Assembly: GCF_005405925.1 (NCBI RefSeq)
Contig: NZ_BJHV01000001.1
Span: 3,844,001 to 3,908,000, forward strand
DNA length: 64,000 nucleotides
Direction: 5' to 3'
Source: Streptomyces antimycoticus
Lineage (GTDB): Bacteria > Actinomycetota > Actinomycetes > Streptomycetales > Streptomycetaceae
Position numbers and translations under genes: made by a program
The notes under the pieces: generated by a model
Seen by the model: only the letters and a program-made list of their open reading frames with translations
Database searches by the model: none
What the model was told of the DNA's origin: nothing
In this document: positions 1 through 8,613 of the stretch, in pieces
Numbering within the stretch: the first letter of the stretch is position 1
How the letters are laid out: each line of letters begins with the position of its first letter

Positions 1-249
1 GGTGTGGACGGCCTTGTCGATGATGCGGGCGGGGGTGTCGCAGTCCTCGACGGTCTGCTGCGGGGCGGGGGTGACGGGCCCCTGGCATCCGGCCCGCGCG
101 GCGGCCTTGGCGGGAGCGGCCTGCGCGGGGGCGGGAGGGACGGCGGCGGCCGCGAGGGCGGCCAGGGCGAGGGCGCGGAGCGCGAGCAGCGCTCGCCACC
201 GTCCGCGTGGTCGGTGGGTTCCGGGCGTTCCGCCCAGGGGTCGGGCCAT
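1..249 (-). CDS. N-terminal part of a secreted protein, possibly a GH29 alpha-L-fucosidase
   Basis: Reading leftwards from ATG at 249, 83 codons run off the window edge. The start is preceded by GGAGGGG. The N-terminus is a clear Sec signal peptide: an arginine-rich stretch (MARPLGGTPGTHRPRGRWR) followed by a leucine/alanine-rich core ending in an APAQAAPAKA region where cleavage is likely. The mature part has a DCDTPARIIDKAVHT segment. That layout (signal peptide, short proline-rich linker, D-T-P-x-x-I-x-x-K-A helix) resembles the start of secreted streptomycete alpha-L-fucosidases. No catalytic domain is visible, so the family call is only a suggestion. A GH84 glycosidase lies 3 kb away, which fits a glycan-degrading neighbourhood. 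Confidence 0.45.
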   Translation of the reverse strand, partial: MARPLGGTPGTHRPRGRWRALLALRALALAALAAAAVPPAPAQAAPAKAAARAGCQGPVTPAPQQTVEDCDTPARIIDKAVHT

Positions 250-436
250 GGTCCCCTCCAGCTCTCCGGTCGTCATTGATCGGATCTCTATGGCGGTGTC
301 CATGACAGACTGCCAGAGGGGAGGCGTTCTGGGGAGACTGCGCAAAGCAGAGATCCAACCTATGGGCGGGTCGAGCGGGCCGGGGCATCAAAGTCCGGCG
401 AGGCGGCCATGGGCGGGGTCGGCCTTACGGCGCGGA

Positions 437-2611
437 TCAACGAGGGGCGAGCCGGGCCACCTCGGCCATCAGCGCGCGCAGCCGGGGCGAGGCGACCAGC
501 TCCTCCAGGGACATCGGGCGCCCCTCGGCGTCGGCGATCGGCAGCCGCCAGTTGGGGTACTGATCCCAGGTGCCCGGCAGATTCTGCGGTCTGCGGTCCC
601 CCACGGCGTCCGGCAGCCATACGCCCACCATCCTCGCCGGGGTGCGCAGCAGAAAGCGGTGGACCGCCTTGACCGCCCCCTCCTCATCGCCCGGCCCCTC
701 GGGCAGCAGCCCGAGCCGCCCCAGCAGCGCCAGCCACTCGGCGACCTCGACCGCGTCCGCCGCGCGCTCCTCGGCGAGGGGGCGGGTCAGCAGGCCCAGC
801 CGGTGCCGGAGTTCGACATGGTCGCCGGTGAGGCGGGCGGCCGTGCTCGGCAGATCGTGGGTCGTCACGGTGGCCAGGCAGTCCGCGCGCCACTCCCCGG
901 GGGACAGCGGCCGGGCCGCGCCCGCTCCGTTGTAGTTCCGCTCGAACCACATCACCGACGTCCCCAGCACCCCGCGCCGCTCCAGCTCCTCCCGCACGCC
1001 GGGCTCGACCGTCCCCAGGTCCTCCCCTATGACGACCGTCCCGGCCCGGTGCGCCTCCAGGGCGAGCGCGCCGAGCATCGCCTCCGCGTCGTAGCGGACG
1101 TAACAGCCCTCGGTCGGCTCACGCCCCTCGGGGACCCACCACAGCCGGAAGAGGCCCATCACATGGTCGATACGGAGCGCCCCCGCGTGCCGTAAGAGGC
1201 CACGCAGCAGATCGCGGTAAGGGGCGTAGCCGGTGGCGGCGAGCGCGTCCGGGCGCCACGGGGGCAGGCCCCAGTCCTGGCCCCGGGAGTTGAAGGCGTC
1301 TGGGGGCGCGCCGATCGACATGCCGGAGGCGAAGACGTCCTGGAGCGCCCAGGCGTCGGCGCCCGAGGGATGGACCCCGACCGCCAGATCGTGGACGAGG
1401 CCGATGCCCATGCCCGCGTCGTTCGCGGCGCGCTGGGCGGCGGCGAGCTGAGTGTCGGTGAGCCAGGCCAGCCAGCAGTGGAAGTCGGTGCGGTCCAGGT
1501 GCTCGGTCCGGGCGCGGGCGGTGGCAGCCGAGCGCGGATCGGCCAGGCCGCCGGGCCAGGTGCGCCATTCGGGGCCGTGGGTCTCGGCCAGCGCGCACCA
1601 CAGGGCGTGGTCCTCCAGGGCCTGGCCGCGCTCGGCGAGGAAGTCGCAGTAGGCGGCGCGGCGGCCGGGGCTGAGCGGGACCGTCCGCACCAGCTCCAGC
1701 GCCTCGCGCTTGAGGGCCCAGACGGCGTCCCGGTCGATGAGGGCGCCCTCGCGCAGGACGGACGTACGGAGGGCGGTGGCGGCCTCCAGGAGCTGATCGG
1801 CCCGCTCGCGGGCGGGGCCGCGCAGCTGGACGAATTCGGGCACGTCCTCGATCCGCAGATGGACCGGGTCGGGGAAGCGGCGCGAGGAGGGGCGGTAGGG
1901 CGACGGGTCGGTGGGGGCGCCCGGGGTGCCGGGCACGGCGGCGTGCAGCGGGTTGATCTGGACGAAGCCGGCGCCGAGGGCCCGCCCCGACCAGGCGGCC
2001 AGATCGGCCAGGTCGCCGAGGTCGCCCATGCCCCAGGAGCGTGCGGAGAGCAGCGAGTAGAGCTGCACCAGAAAGCCGTGGCTGCGGACCGGGGATAACG
2101 GCATCCGGTCGGGGGCCACGATGAGGGGGGCGGTGGCGTGGCGGCCGTCGGGGGCCTCGGCGAGCAGGGTATGGGCGCCGCGCGGCAGCGCGACGAGCGC
2201 GGTAAGGAGACCGTCGGCGGTAGCGCCCGCCGTAAGGACGCCACCCATATGAACACTCTCTGTGCGGGACTCCGTAAGGGGGCTATCGGCCCCACGGGTC
2301 CCCGCGGCCGCCCGCCCCCGCGTGTGCGGTGCGCCGTCTTCGGGGCGCACCCGCAGCGCCGTGCCCTCGGGCAGGCTCAGACGTGGCGCCTTGCCGGGGC
2401 GCACCACCACGCAGGGGGGCAGCAGCTGGTCGCGCTGCCGGCTCTCATGCCGGTCCAGCGCTTCGCGTACCGATTCGGGGGTCGAGGCGTCCACGCCGAG
2501 CGCGGCCAGTACGGCGACGACTGTGTCCTCGGGCACCTGGACGGTGCGGCCCGGGGCGGGCTCGTAGGAGGTGGCGACACCGTGCAGCTCGGCGAGCCGC
2601 GCTCTGCCCAT
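437..2611 (-). CDS. malQ: 4-alpha-glucanotransferase (amylomaltase)
   Basis: This 724-residue cytoplasmic enzyme of GH77 transfers maltosyl and longer alpha-1,4-glucan segments between acceptors in maltodextrin and glycogen turnover. The N-terminal ~120 residues form the extra domain usual in actinobacterial MalQ. The catalytic domain follows, with the nucleophile region ALRIDHVMGLFRLWW, the acid/base glutamate in VIGEDLGTVEPG, and the conserved TTHDLPS loop. The length is typical. The ATG start overlaps the stop codon of the small upstream gene (TGATG), so the two are probably translationally coupled. Its 3' end faces the 187-base gap to the secreted hydrolase start. Confidence 0.93.
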   Translation of the reverse strand: MGRARLAELHGVATSYEPAPGRTVQVPEDTVVAVLAALGVDASTPESVREALDRHESRQRDQLLPPCVVVRPGKAPRLSLPEGTALRVRPEDGAPHTRGRAAAGTRGADSPLTESRTESVHMGGVLTAGATADGLLTALVALPRGAHTLLAEAPDGRHATAPLIVAPDRMPLSPVRSHGFLVQLYSLLSARSWGMGDLGDLADLAAWSGRALGAGFVQINPLHAAVPGTPGAPTDPSPYRPSSRRFPDPVHLRIEDVPEFVQLRGPARERADQLLEAATALRTSVLREGALIDRDAVWALKREALELVRTVPLSPGRRAAYCDFLAERGQALEDHALWCALAETHGPEWRTWPGGLADPRSAATARARTEHLDRTDFHCWLAWLTDTQLAAAQRAANDAGMGIGLVHDLAVGVHPSGADAWALQDVFASGMSIGAPPDAFNSRGQDWGLPPWRPDALAATGYAPYRDLLRGLLRHAGALRIDHVMGLFRLWWVPEGREPTEGCYVRYDAEAMLGALALEAHRAGTVVIGEDLGTVEPGVREELERRGVLGTSVMWFERNYNGAGAARPLSPGEWRADCLATVTTHDLPSTAARLTGDHVELRHRLGLLTRPLAEERAADAVEVAEWLALLGRLGLLPEGPGDEEGAVKAVHRFLLRTPARMVGVWLPDAVGDRRPQNLPGTWDQYPNWRLPIADAEGRPMSLEELVASPRLRALMAEVARLAPR

Positions 2612-2901
2612 CAGTACTCCATCGGCTCGCAGCCCGCGCCCACGCCGGTAAGGGCGGCGGTCGGCTCACTTGTCAGGGGACGTTCGGCGGCGAGCGGGGG
2701 CTCGCTGGTCAGGGGAACGTTGTCGGCGAGCGGGGGCTCGCTGGTGAGGGGCGCCTCCGTGGCGCTTCCGGACCCGAAGCCGTCCAGGCCGCACAGTCCA
2801 CAGTCGGGGTCGGAGACTCCGTCGAAGGGATCCGGTTCACTGGACGCCTCGGGTCCGGGTTTGGACAGGGCGGAAAGCAGAAGCTGAGCTGACGCGGCCA
2901 C
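2611..2901 (-). CDS. small uncharacterised protein coupled to malQ
   Basis: A 96-residue reading frame starts at GTG 2901 with GGAGG close upstream. Its TGA overlaps the malQ ATG. I do not recognise the family. Visible features are a short hydrophobic start, an acidic middle with a CGLCGLDGFG motif (two cysteines three apart), and three copies of a TSEPPLA-like heptapeptide, which mirror a nucleotide repeat at about 2663-2752. The ribosome binding site and overlap with malQ support a real gene. The low complexity argues for caution. It could be a leader that sets malQ translation. Confidence 0.5.
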   Translation of the reverse strand: MAASAQLLLSALSKPGPEASSEPDPFDGVSDPDCGLCGLDGFGSGSATEAPLTSEPPLADNVPLTSEPPLAAERPLTSEPTAALTGVGAGCEPMEY

Positions 2902-3247
2902 ACGGACCTCCGTGGGGTTGTCGGCAGTGGGTCATCCCGAGCCCTACCCACTCCGGACGGGCGCAGACGTAAACGCCCCCCGTACGTGCTGTAGGTCACA
3001 TCCCCCCTGGGCGGCGATTTCACGGCTGTAAGGGATCGGGAGCACAGAGTTTACGAACAGGACCGCCCTTCATCCGTCAGACTTGCGCCGGGCGCGCCGC
3101 GCCGGGCCTCGGTCCGCCCGGTGCCTCGCGCACGCGGCAATGCCGACAGTTCGGTCGTCCGCGTTGACACCCTCACCGGGCTGGTGGTGGGCTCACGCCT
3201 AACGGCGCCATCTACGGGGACCGGCTATCTGGATCGAGGAGAGGCCC
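2902..3247. promoter_or_regulatory. divergent intergenic region, malQ side and GH84 side
   Basis: 346 bases separate the small gene upstream of malQ from the GH84 gene. They must hold both promoters. GAGGAGAGG just before GTG 3248 is a strong ribosome binding site for the GH84 gene. I see no convincing operator or RNA element. Confidence 0.5.
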
Positions 3248-6200
3248 GTGCACTTCGGGGGGAAGAGGCCCACGGCCGCGGGGGCGACGGCCATGGCTGC
3301 CGCGGTCATCGGCGGGCTGCTCGGCGGCGCCCCGCGGCCGCCGCCGCACCGGTGGACCACGGCTCCCCGGGCGCCTCCACACCGGAGCGCGACAGCAGCG
3401 ACGGCATACCGCCCGTATGGCCGCGCCCTCAGTCGCTGCGGGCACACGGGCCGGAGCTGGCCCTGGGGGACGAGGCCACGCTCATAGCCGACGGCGACGC
3501 CGATCCGTACGCCCTGGACGCGCTGCGCGGCCTGCTGCACGACGCGGGGGTGCGTACCGTCAACGAAGCCACCCCCGGCGGCAAGGCCCCGACGCGCGGA
3601 CTGGTGGTGCGGGTGGGCGGCCGGGGCGCGGCCGGCGCCCTGCGCGCCCTGCGCGCCCCCGAGCGCGGCGACCTCCCGTCCGGCGGCTATCTCCTGGCCA
3701 CGGGCCCGGTGGAGGGGCGGCCCACGATCGCGCTGTCCGGCGTCGGCCCCGACGGTCTCTTCCACGCCGTCCAGACCCTGCGCCAGCTGCTGGTGAAGCC
3801 TGAGGGCAAGGGCTCCGCCGTCGCCGGGGTGACCGTCCGCGACTGGCCCGGGACGGCCGTAAGGGGCACGACCGAGGGCTTCTACGGCTCCCCGTGGTCG
3901 CACCGCGACCGGCTGGCCCAGCTCGACTTCATGGGCCGCACCAAGCAGAACCGCTATCTCTACGCGCCCGGCGACGACCCTTACCGGCAGGCCCGCTGGC
4001 GCGACCCCTACCCCGCCGAGCGGCGCGAGGAGTTCCGCGAGCTGGCCACGCGCGCCCGGGCCAACCACGTCACCCTCGGCTGGGCGGTCTCCCCGGCCAG
4101 GAGATGTGCTTCTCGTCCTCGAAGGACCTCAAGGCGCTGCTGCGCAAGGTCGACGCCATGTGGGCGCTCGGGGTGCGCTCCTTCCAGCTGCAGTTCCAGG
4201 ACGTCAGCTACAGCGAGTGGCACTGCGACGCCGACGCCGACACCTTCGGCTCCGGCCCGGAGGCCGCCGCCGCCGCACAGGCCAAGGTGGCAGGCGCCCT
4301 CGCCCGCCATCTGGCCGGCCGCTACCCCGGCTCGGCCCCGCTGTCCCTAATGCCGACCGAGTACTTCCAGGACGGCGACACCGAGTTCCGGCGCGCGCTG
4401 TCCGGTGCGCTCGACGACGGCGTGGACGTCGCCTGGACCGGGGTGGGAGTGGTGCCCAGGACCATCACCGGCGGTGAGCTGGCCGGTGCCCGGTCGGCGT
4501 TCGGCCACCGCCTGGTCACCATGGACAACTACCCGGTCAACGACTGGGCGCAGGACCGGATCTTCCTCGGCCCGTACACCGGCCGCGACCCGGCGGTGGC
4601 CACCCAGTCCGCGGCGCTGCTGGCCAACGCCATGGAGCAGCCGACCGCCTCCCGGATCCCGCTGTTCACCGCCGCCGACTTCGCCTGGAACCCGCGCGGC
4701 TACCGCCCCAGGAGTCCTGGCAGGCGGCCATCGACGACCTCGCGGGCCCCGACACCAAGACCCGCGCCGCCCTGCGCGCCCTCGCCGGGAACGACGCCTC
4801 CTCGACGCTCGGCGGCGACGAGTCCGCGTATCTGCGCCCGCTCCTCGACGCGTTCTGGACGGCCCTGGCCGGTACGGACGTGGGGCGGCTGGAGCGGTCC
4901 GGGGACCGGCTGCGCGACGCCTTCCGGACCATGCGCGACGCCCCCGAGCGGCTGTCCCGCACGCTGGGCGATGATGTGCGGCCCTGGCTCGACCAGCTCG
5001 GCCGGTACGGCGACGCGGGCGTCCGGGCCGTGGACATGCTCACCGCCCAGGCACGTGGCGACGGAGCGGCGGCCTGGAAAGCCCGGCTCGCGGTGGAGGC
5101 GCTGCGCGAGAAGATCGGGGACAGCCGGGTCACGGTCGGTAAGGGCGTCCTCGATCCCTTCCTCGCCAAGGCCCTGACGCGGGCGGACGCCTGGTCGGGC
5201 GTGGACCGGACCCCGAAGCAGGGGCTGCGGACCGGCAAGGACGACCATGCGGCGGCCGACGGTAAGGCGGCCACGGCGGTGGCGTCCCCCGGCCGCCCGG
5301 TCACGGTGCGCTTCGGCCGCAGCCGTCCGCTCTCCTCCGTCTCCGCGCTCACCACCCGGGTCCAGGACGCCTCACCGGGCACCGTGGAGGCGCATGTCCC
5401 CGGTAAGGGCTGGCGCAGCCTCGGTGCGCTCTCGGGCAGCGGCTTCACCCAGGTCAGGGCGGCGGACGGGGACAAGGACCTGCTGGCGGACGCGATCCGG
5501 CTCAGATGGCCGGCCGGCACCACCCCGCCGGCCGTGCACGAGATCACGCCCTGGTTCGGCGACACCCCGGACGCCGAGCTCACGCTGTCCCACAAGACGG
5601 CGGACGCGGAGATAGGCGGAGGGGCGGCCATCGTCGAGGCCCAGTTGGTCTCCCACCGCCCCGGCGATGTGAACGGCGACCTTACGGTGAAGGCGCCGCA
5701 CGGCATCACCGTCCGCGCCCCCGGCGGGGTGACGGCTCCGCGCGGCGGCGCGGTGACCGCCCGCTTAGAGATATCGGTGGCCCAGGGCACCAAGGCGGGC
5801 AGCTACTCCCTCCCGGTCCGCTTCGGGTCGGAGGAGCGCATGCTGACCGTAAGGGCGCTCCCGAGCGCCGGCGGCCCGGACCTGGCCCGTGCGGAGGGCA
5901 CGAAGGCGACCTCGTCCGGCGACGAGACCGCCGACCTCCCCGCGTCCGCCGCGATCGACGGCAAGGCGGACACCCGCTGGTCCTCCCGGCCCGAGGACGG
6001 CGCCTGGCTCCAGCTGGAGCTGGTCCGCCCGGCCCGGATCGGCCGCCTCGAGCTGAACTGGCAGGACGCCTACGCCTCCCGCTACCGCGTCCAGGTCTCC
6101 GGGGACGGCCGCACCTGGCGCGACGCGGCGACGGTGGCCCAGGGGAAGGGCGGGCGGGAGTCGATCGGCATGGACGCCCCGGACACGCGTTTCATCCGCA

Positions 6201-6277
6201 TCCAGGGCGTCGAGCGCGCCACCCGCTTCGGCTACTCCCTCTGGTCGGTCGCCGCCTACGCGGTCCAGAAGGATTAG
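3248..6277 (+). CDS. secreted GH84 beta-N-acetylglucosaminidase with C-terminal F5/8 (CBM32) domain, three apparent frameshifts
   Basis: Repaired, this encodes about 1010 residues. The start is GTG 3248, after GAGGAGAGG. A signal peptide ends in a run of alanines. A GH20/84-type N-terminal domain follows, then the GH84 barrel (starting GTTEGFYGSPWS, with LQFQDVSYSEW at the catalytic strand and the substrate-loop PVNDW), an alpha-helical segment, a NEW3-like beta domain, and a C-terminal F5/8-type carbohydrate-binding domain. It should cleave terminal beta-GlcNAc outside the cell. Reading frame is lost near 3334, 4095 and 4709. In each case one extra G or C restores the conserved protein, so I regard these as sequence errors. 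The usual GH84 Asp-Asp dyad reads Gln-Asp here. One TTA codon (5765-5767) suggests bldA dependence. Confidence 0.85.
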
Positions 6278-6340
6278 GGCCCTCGATCTCCCCTCCGTTC
6301 CACGGTGCCCCGGTTCCCGGCCGGGCACCGGCAGCTCCCG

Positions 6341-6366
6341 GCCCCTGGTTCCTACCGGCCAGGGGC
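6341..6366. terminator. hairpin downstream of the GH84 gene
   Basis: GCCCCTGG (6341-6348) pairs with CCAGGGGC (6359-6366) across a 10-base loop. It lies between convergent genes (GH84 and HNH), with a second weaker hairpin just upstream (GGTGCCC/GGGCACC). Confidence 0.5.
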
Positions 6367-6399
6367 GAGCCGAGCCTCAAAAAAATGGTGACCCGGATC

Positions 6400-6936
6400 T
6401 CAGGCAGATTTGCCGTCGATCCGGGCCATGGCGTCTTCCGCGCCGTATGCCTGCAGGTATGGCAGCCAGCGCGGGTCCCTATGCCCCGTGCCGATGATCC
6501 GCCACGCGAGCCCCGAAGGCGGCGCGGGTTGATGGCGCAGCCGCCAGCCGATCTCGGCGACATGGCGGTCTGCTTTGACGTGATTGCAGCGACGGCACGC
6601 GGCGACCACGTTTTCCCAGGTGTGCTGCCCGCCACGGCTGCGCGGGATGACGTGATCGACGCTGGTTGCGACGCCACCGCAGTACGCGCATCGGCCGCCG
6701 TCGCGGGCGAACAGCGCGCGGCGGGTGAGCGGGACGGGGCCACGAAAGGGCACCCTCACAAAGCGCTTCAGCCGGACGACGCTGGGTGCGGGGATCGCGC
6801 GGGTCGCGCTGTGCATCAGGGCGCCTGAGTCCTCAAGGCTGATGGCCTTGTCGTTGAGGACGAGTACGAGCGCGCGGCGGAGCGGTACGACGCCGAGGGG
6901 CTCGTACGACGCGTTGAGGACCAGGACATGCGGCAC
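6400..6936 (-). CDS. HNH endonuclease family protein
   Basis: 178 residues. The N-terminal half is the conserved actinobacterial part (starting MPHVLVLNASYEPL). The HNH nuclease motif follows: CAYCGG, then SVDHVIPRSRGG, then ACRRCNHVKAD, giving the two CxxC zinc knuckles and the catalytic histidine. The length and architecture match the widespread stand-alone HNH protein of Streptomyces, whose role is not established. GGAGG lies upstream of the ATG at 6936. It converges with the GH84 gene. Confidence 0.88.
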   Translation of the reverse strand: MPHVLVLNASYEPLGVVPLRRALVLVLNDKAISLEDSGALMHSATRAIPAPSVVRLKRFVRVPFRGPVPLTRRALFARDGGRCAYCGGVATSVDHVIPRSRGGQHTWENVVAACRRCNHVKADRHVAEIGWRLRHQPAPPSGLAWRIIGTGHRDPRWLPYLQAYGAEDAMARIDGKSA

Positions 6937-7388
6937 GGGGGCCTCCTTGTACGCCGGCGGCGCGTGGCTCGCGCCGGGACGATCTCCCCCAGTTTCCCCT
7001 GAACCCTGGCCGGAACGCCACTATCACCGGGTTAACGGTTGAGAGGCATTTCCGCGTACCGCGCGTATACCGCCCGCGCGCGGTAGGGGCGGCGGCCGCT
7101 TGACCACCGTCCCGACAGCCTTCCGGCGGCCTCGCTCACGGGTGCGCGGGCGGCGGGACCCCACTGCGGAGTGGCAAGAATCACGGCCCCTTCCCGCTGG
7201 TGCCATCGCGCACTCCTGGCCGGGGCAGAAGGTGGAATTGCGGCCTCCGGCCCCGCTCATACGCGCCCCCTGAGCACGCTCGCGCGCTCTCGAACACAGG
7301 AACGGCGCGTCTCGCGCCCGGCTACTGTGTGAGAGGTTCCGCGCGCGGGTGATGCGTGCGGGCATGTCGCATACGAAGGGTTTCTGCT
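6937..7388. promoter_or_regulatory. divergent intergenic region, HNH and MscS genes
   Basis: 452 bases without a convincing gene. The region must contain promoters for both flanking genes. It is rich in CGCG alternations around 7060-7090. I see no recognisable operator or RNA element. Confidence 0.4.
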
Positions 7389-8489
7389 GTGTTCTGGTCC
7401 GCTGCTCTGGCCGCAGACTCGACGCCTCGTCCCACGACTCTCGACGATGCGCATAGGAGCGCCACGAACGCCGCGGGCTGGGTGGAGGAGAACTGGTCCA
7501 CCTGGCTCGGCATCGGCCTGCGCATAGCCCTGATCCTGATCATCGCCTTCGTACTCCGGTCCGTCATCCGGCGAGCGATCACCAAGCTGATAGAGCGGAT
7601 GAACCGCACGGCCCAGGCCGTCGACGGCACCGCGCTCGGCGGGCTGCTGGTCAATGTGGAGCGACGGCGACAGCGTTCCGCGGCGATCGGCTCGGTGCTG
7701 CGCTCCGTCGCCTCATTCATGATCATGGGCACCGCGGCGCTGATGATCCTCTCCGCGCTGCAGATCAATCTGGCGCCGCTGCTGGCCAGCGCCGGGGTCG
7801 CGGGTGTGGCGATCGGTTTCGGCGCCCGCAATCTGGTCACCGACTTCCTCTCCGGTGTCTTCATGATCCTCGAGGACCAGTACGGGGTCGGCGACACGGT
7901 CGACGCCGGGGTGGCCTCGGGCGAGGTGATCGAGGTCGGGCTGCGCGTCACCAAGCTGCGTGGGGACAACGGCGAGATCTGGTACGTGCGCAACGGCGAG
8001 GTCAAGCGGATCGGCAACCTCAGCCAGGGCTGGGCGACGGCCGCGCTCGACGTCCAGGTCCGGGCCGAGGAGGATCTGGACCACGTCCGCTCCGTGATCA
8101 CGCAGGTCGGTGTGGACATGGCCAAGGACGAACCGTGGAACGAGCGGCTGTGGGAGCCGATCGAGGTCCTGGGGCTCGACGCGGTCTATCTGGACTCGAT
8201 GATCGTCCGGGTGTCGGCGCGGACCATGCCCGGCAAGTCGCTCGGTGTCGAGCGGGAGCTGCGCTGGCGGATCAAGAAGGCACTGAACGAGGCGGGCATT
8301 CAGCTCGTCGGCCGGCCCCTGGACCCGGAGCTGCAGACCGAGGGAGTCGATCCGTCGGCCAGCACGGCGGCGCCGTCGGCGCTGGCCAACCCGGACTCGC
8401 CGCAGTCCACGGCGGCCAGCCCGCTCTCCGCCCCCGCCGGTCCGGCCGCCACCCCCTCCGCGACGGTGCCGCCGCCCACGCAGAAGTGA
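7389..8489 (+). CDS. small-conductance mechanosensitive channel family protein
   Basis: 366 residues from GTG 7389, which has GAAGGG eight bases upstream; an upstream in-frame GTG at 7356 lacks such a site. Three predicted membrane helices come first (around residues 30-55, 95-120 and 125-150). The MscS pore helix and beta domain follow, with GVAIGFGARNLVTDFLSG, EDQYGVGD and the NGEVKRIGN region. The last ~50 residues are a proline/serine/alanine-rich tail. The protein should open under membrane tension to release solutes during hypo-osmotic shock. It is followed by a strong hairpin and converges with the peptidase gene. Confidence 0.9.
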   Translation: MFWSAALAADSTPRPTTLDDAHRSATNAAGWVEENWSTWLGIGLRIALILIIAFVLRSVIRRAITKLIERMNRTAQAVDGTALGGLLVNVERRRQRSAAIGSVLRSVASFMIMGTAALMILSALQINLAPLLASAGVAGVAIGFGARNLVTDFLSGVFMILEDQYGVGDTVDAGVASGEVIEVGLRVTKLRGDNGEIWYVRNGEVKRIGNLSQGWATAALDVQVRAEEDLDHVRSVITQVGVDMAKDEPWNERLWEPIEVLGLDAVYLDSMIVRVSARTMPGKSLGVERELRWRIKKALNEAGIQLVGRPLDPELQTEGVDPSASTAAPSALANPDSPQSTAASPLSAPAGPAATPSATVPPPTQK

Positions 8490-8552
8490 GCACGGCGCAC
8501 ACACAGAAGTAAGCGCGCGGCCCACGCGGAAATAGGCGCGGCAGACATGGCA

Positions 8553-8583
8553 GGGCTCCCGCCCCAGGGAGGGACGGGAGCCC
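8553..8583. terminator. bidirectional hairpin terminator
   Basis: GGGCTCCCG (8553-8561) pairs perfectly with CGGGAGCCC (8575-8583). It sits between the convergent MscS and S53 peptidase genes. Confidence 0.75.
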
Positions 8584-8613
8584 CATGGCAACCGTAAGGA
8601 GCTCAGCCCCGGT

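Noticed and set aside
7356..7388. Earlier GTG start for the MscS-type channel
   Set aside because: No ribosome site; GAAGGG fits GTG 7389 and the resulting N-terminus matches relatives.
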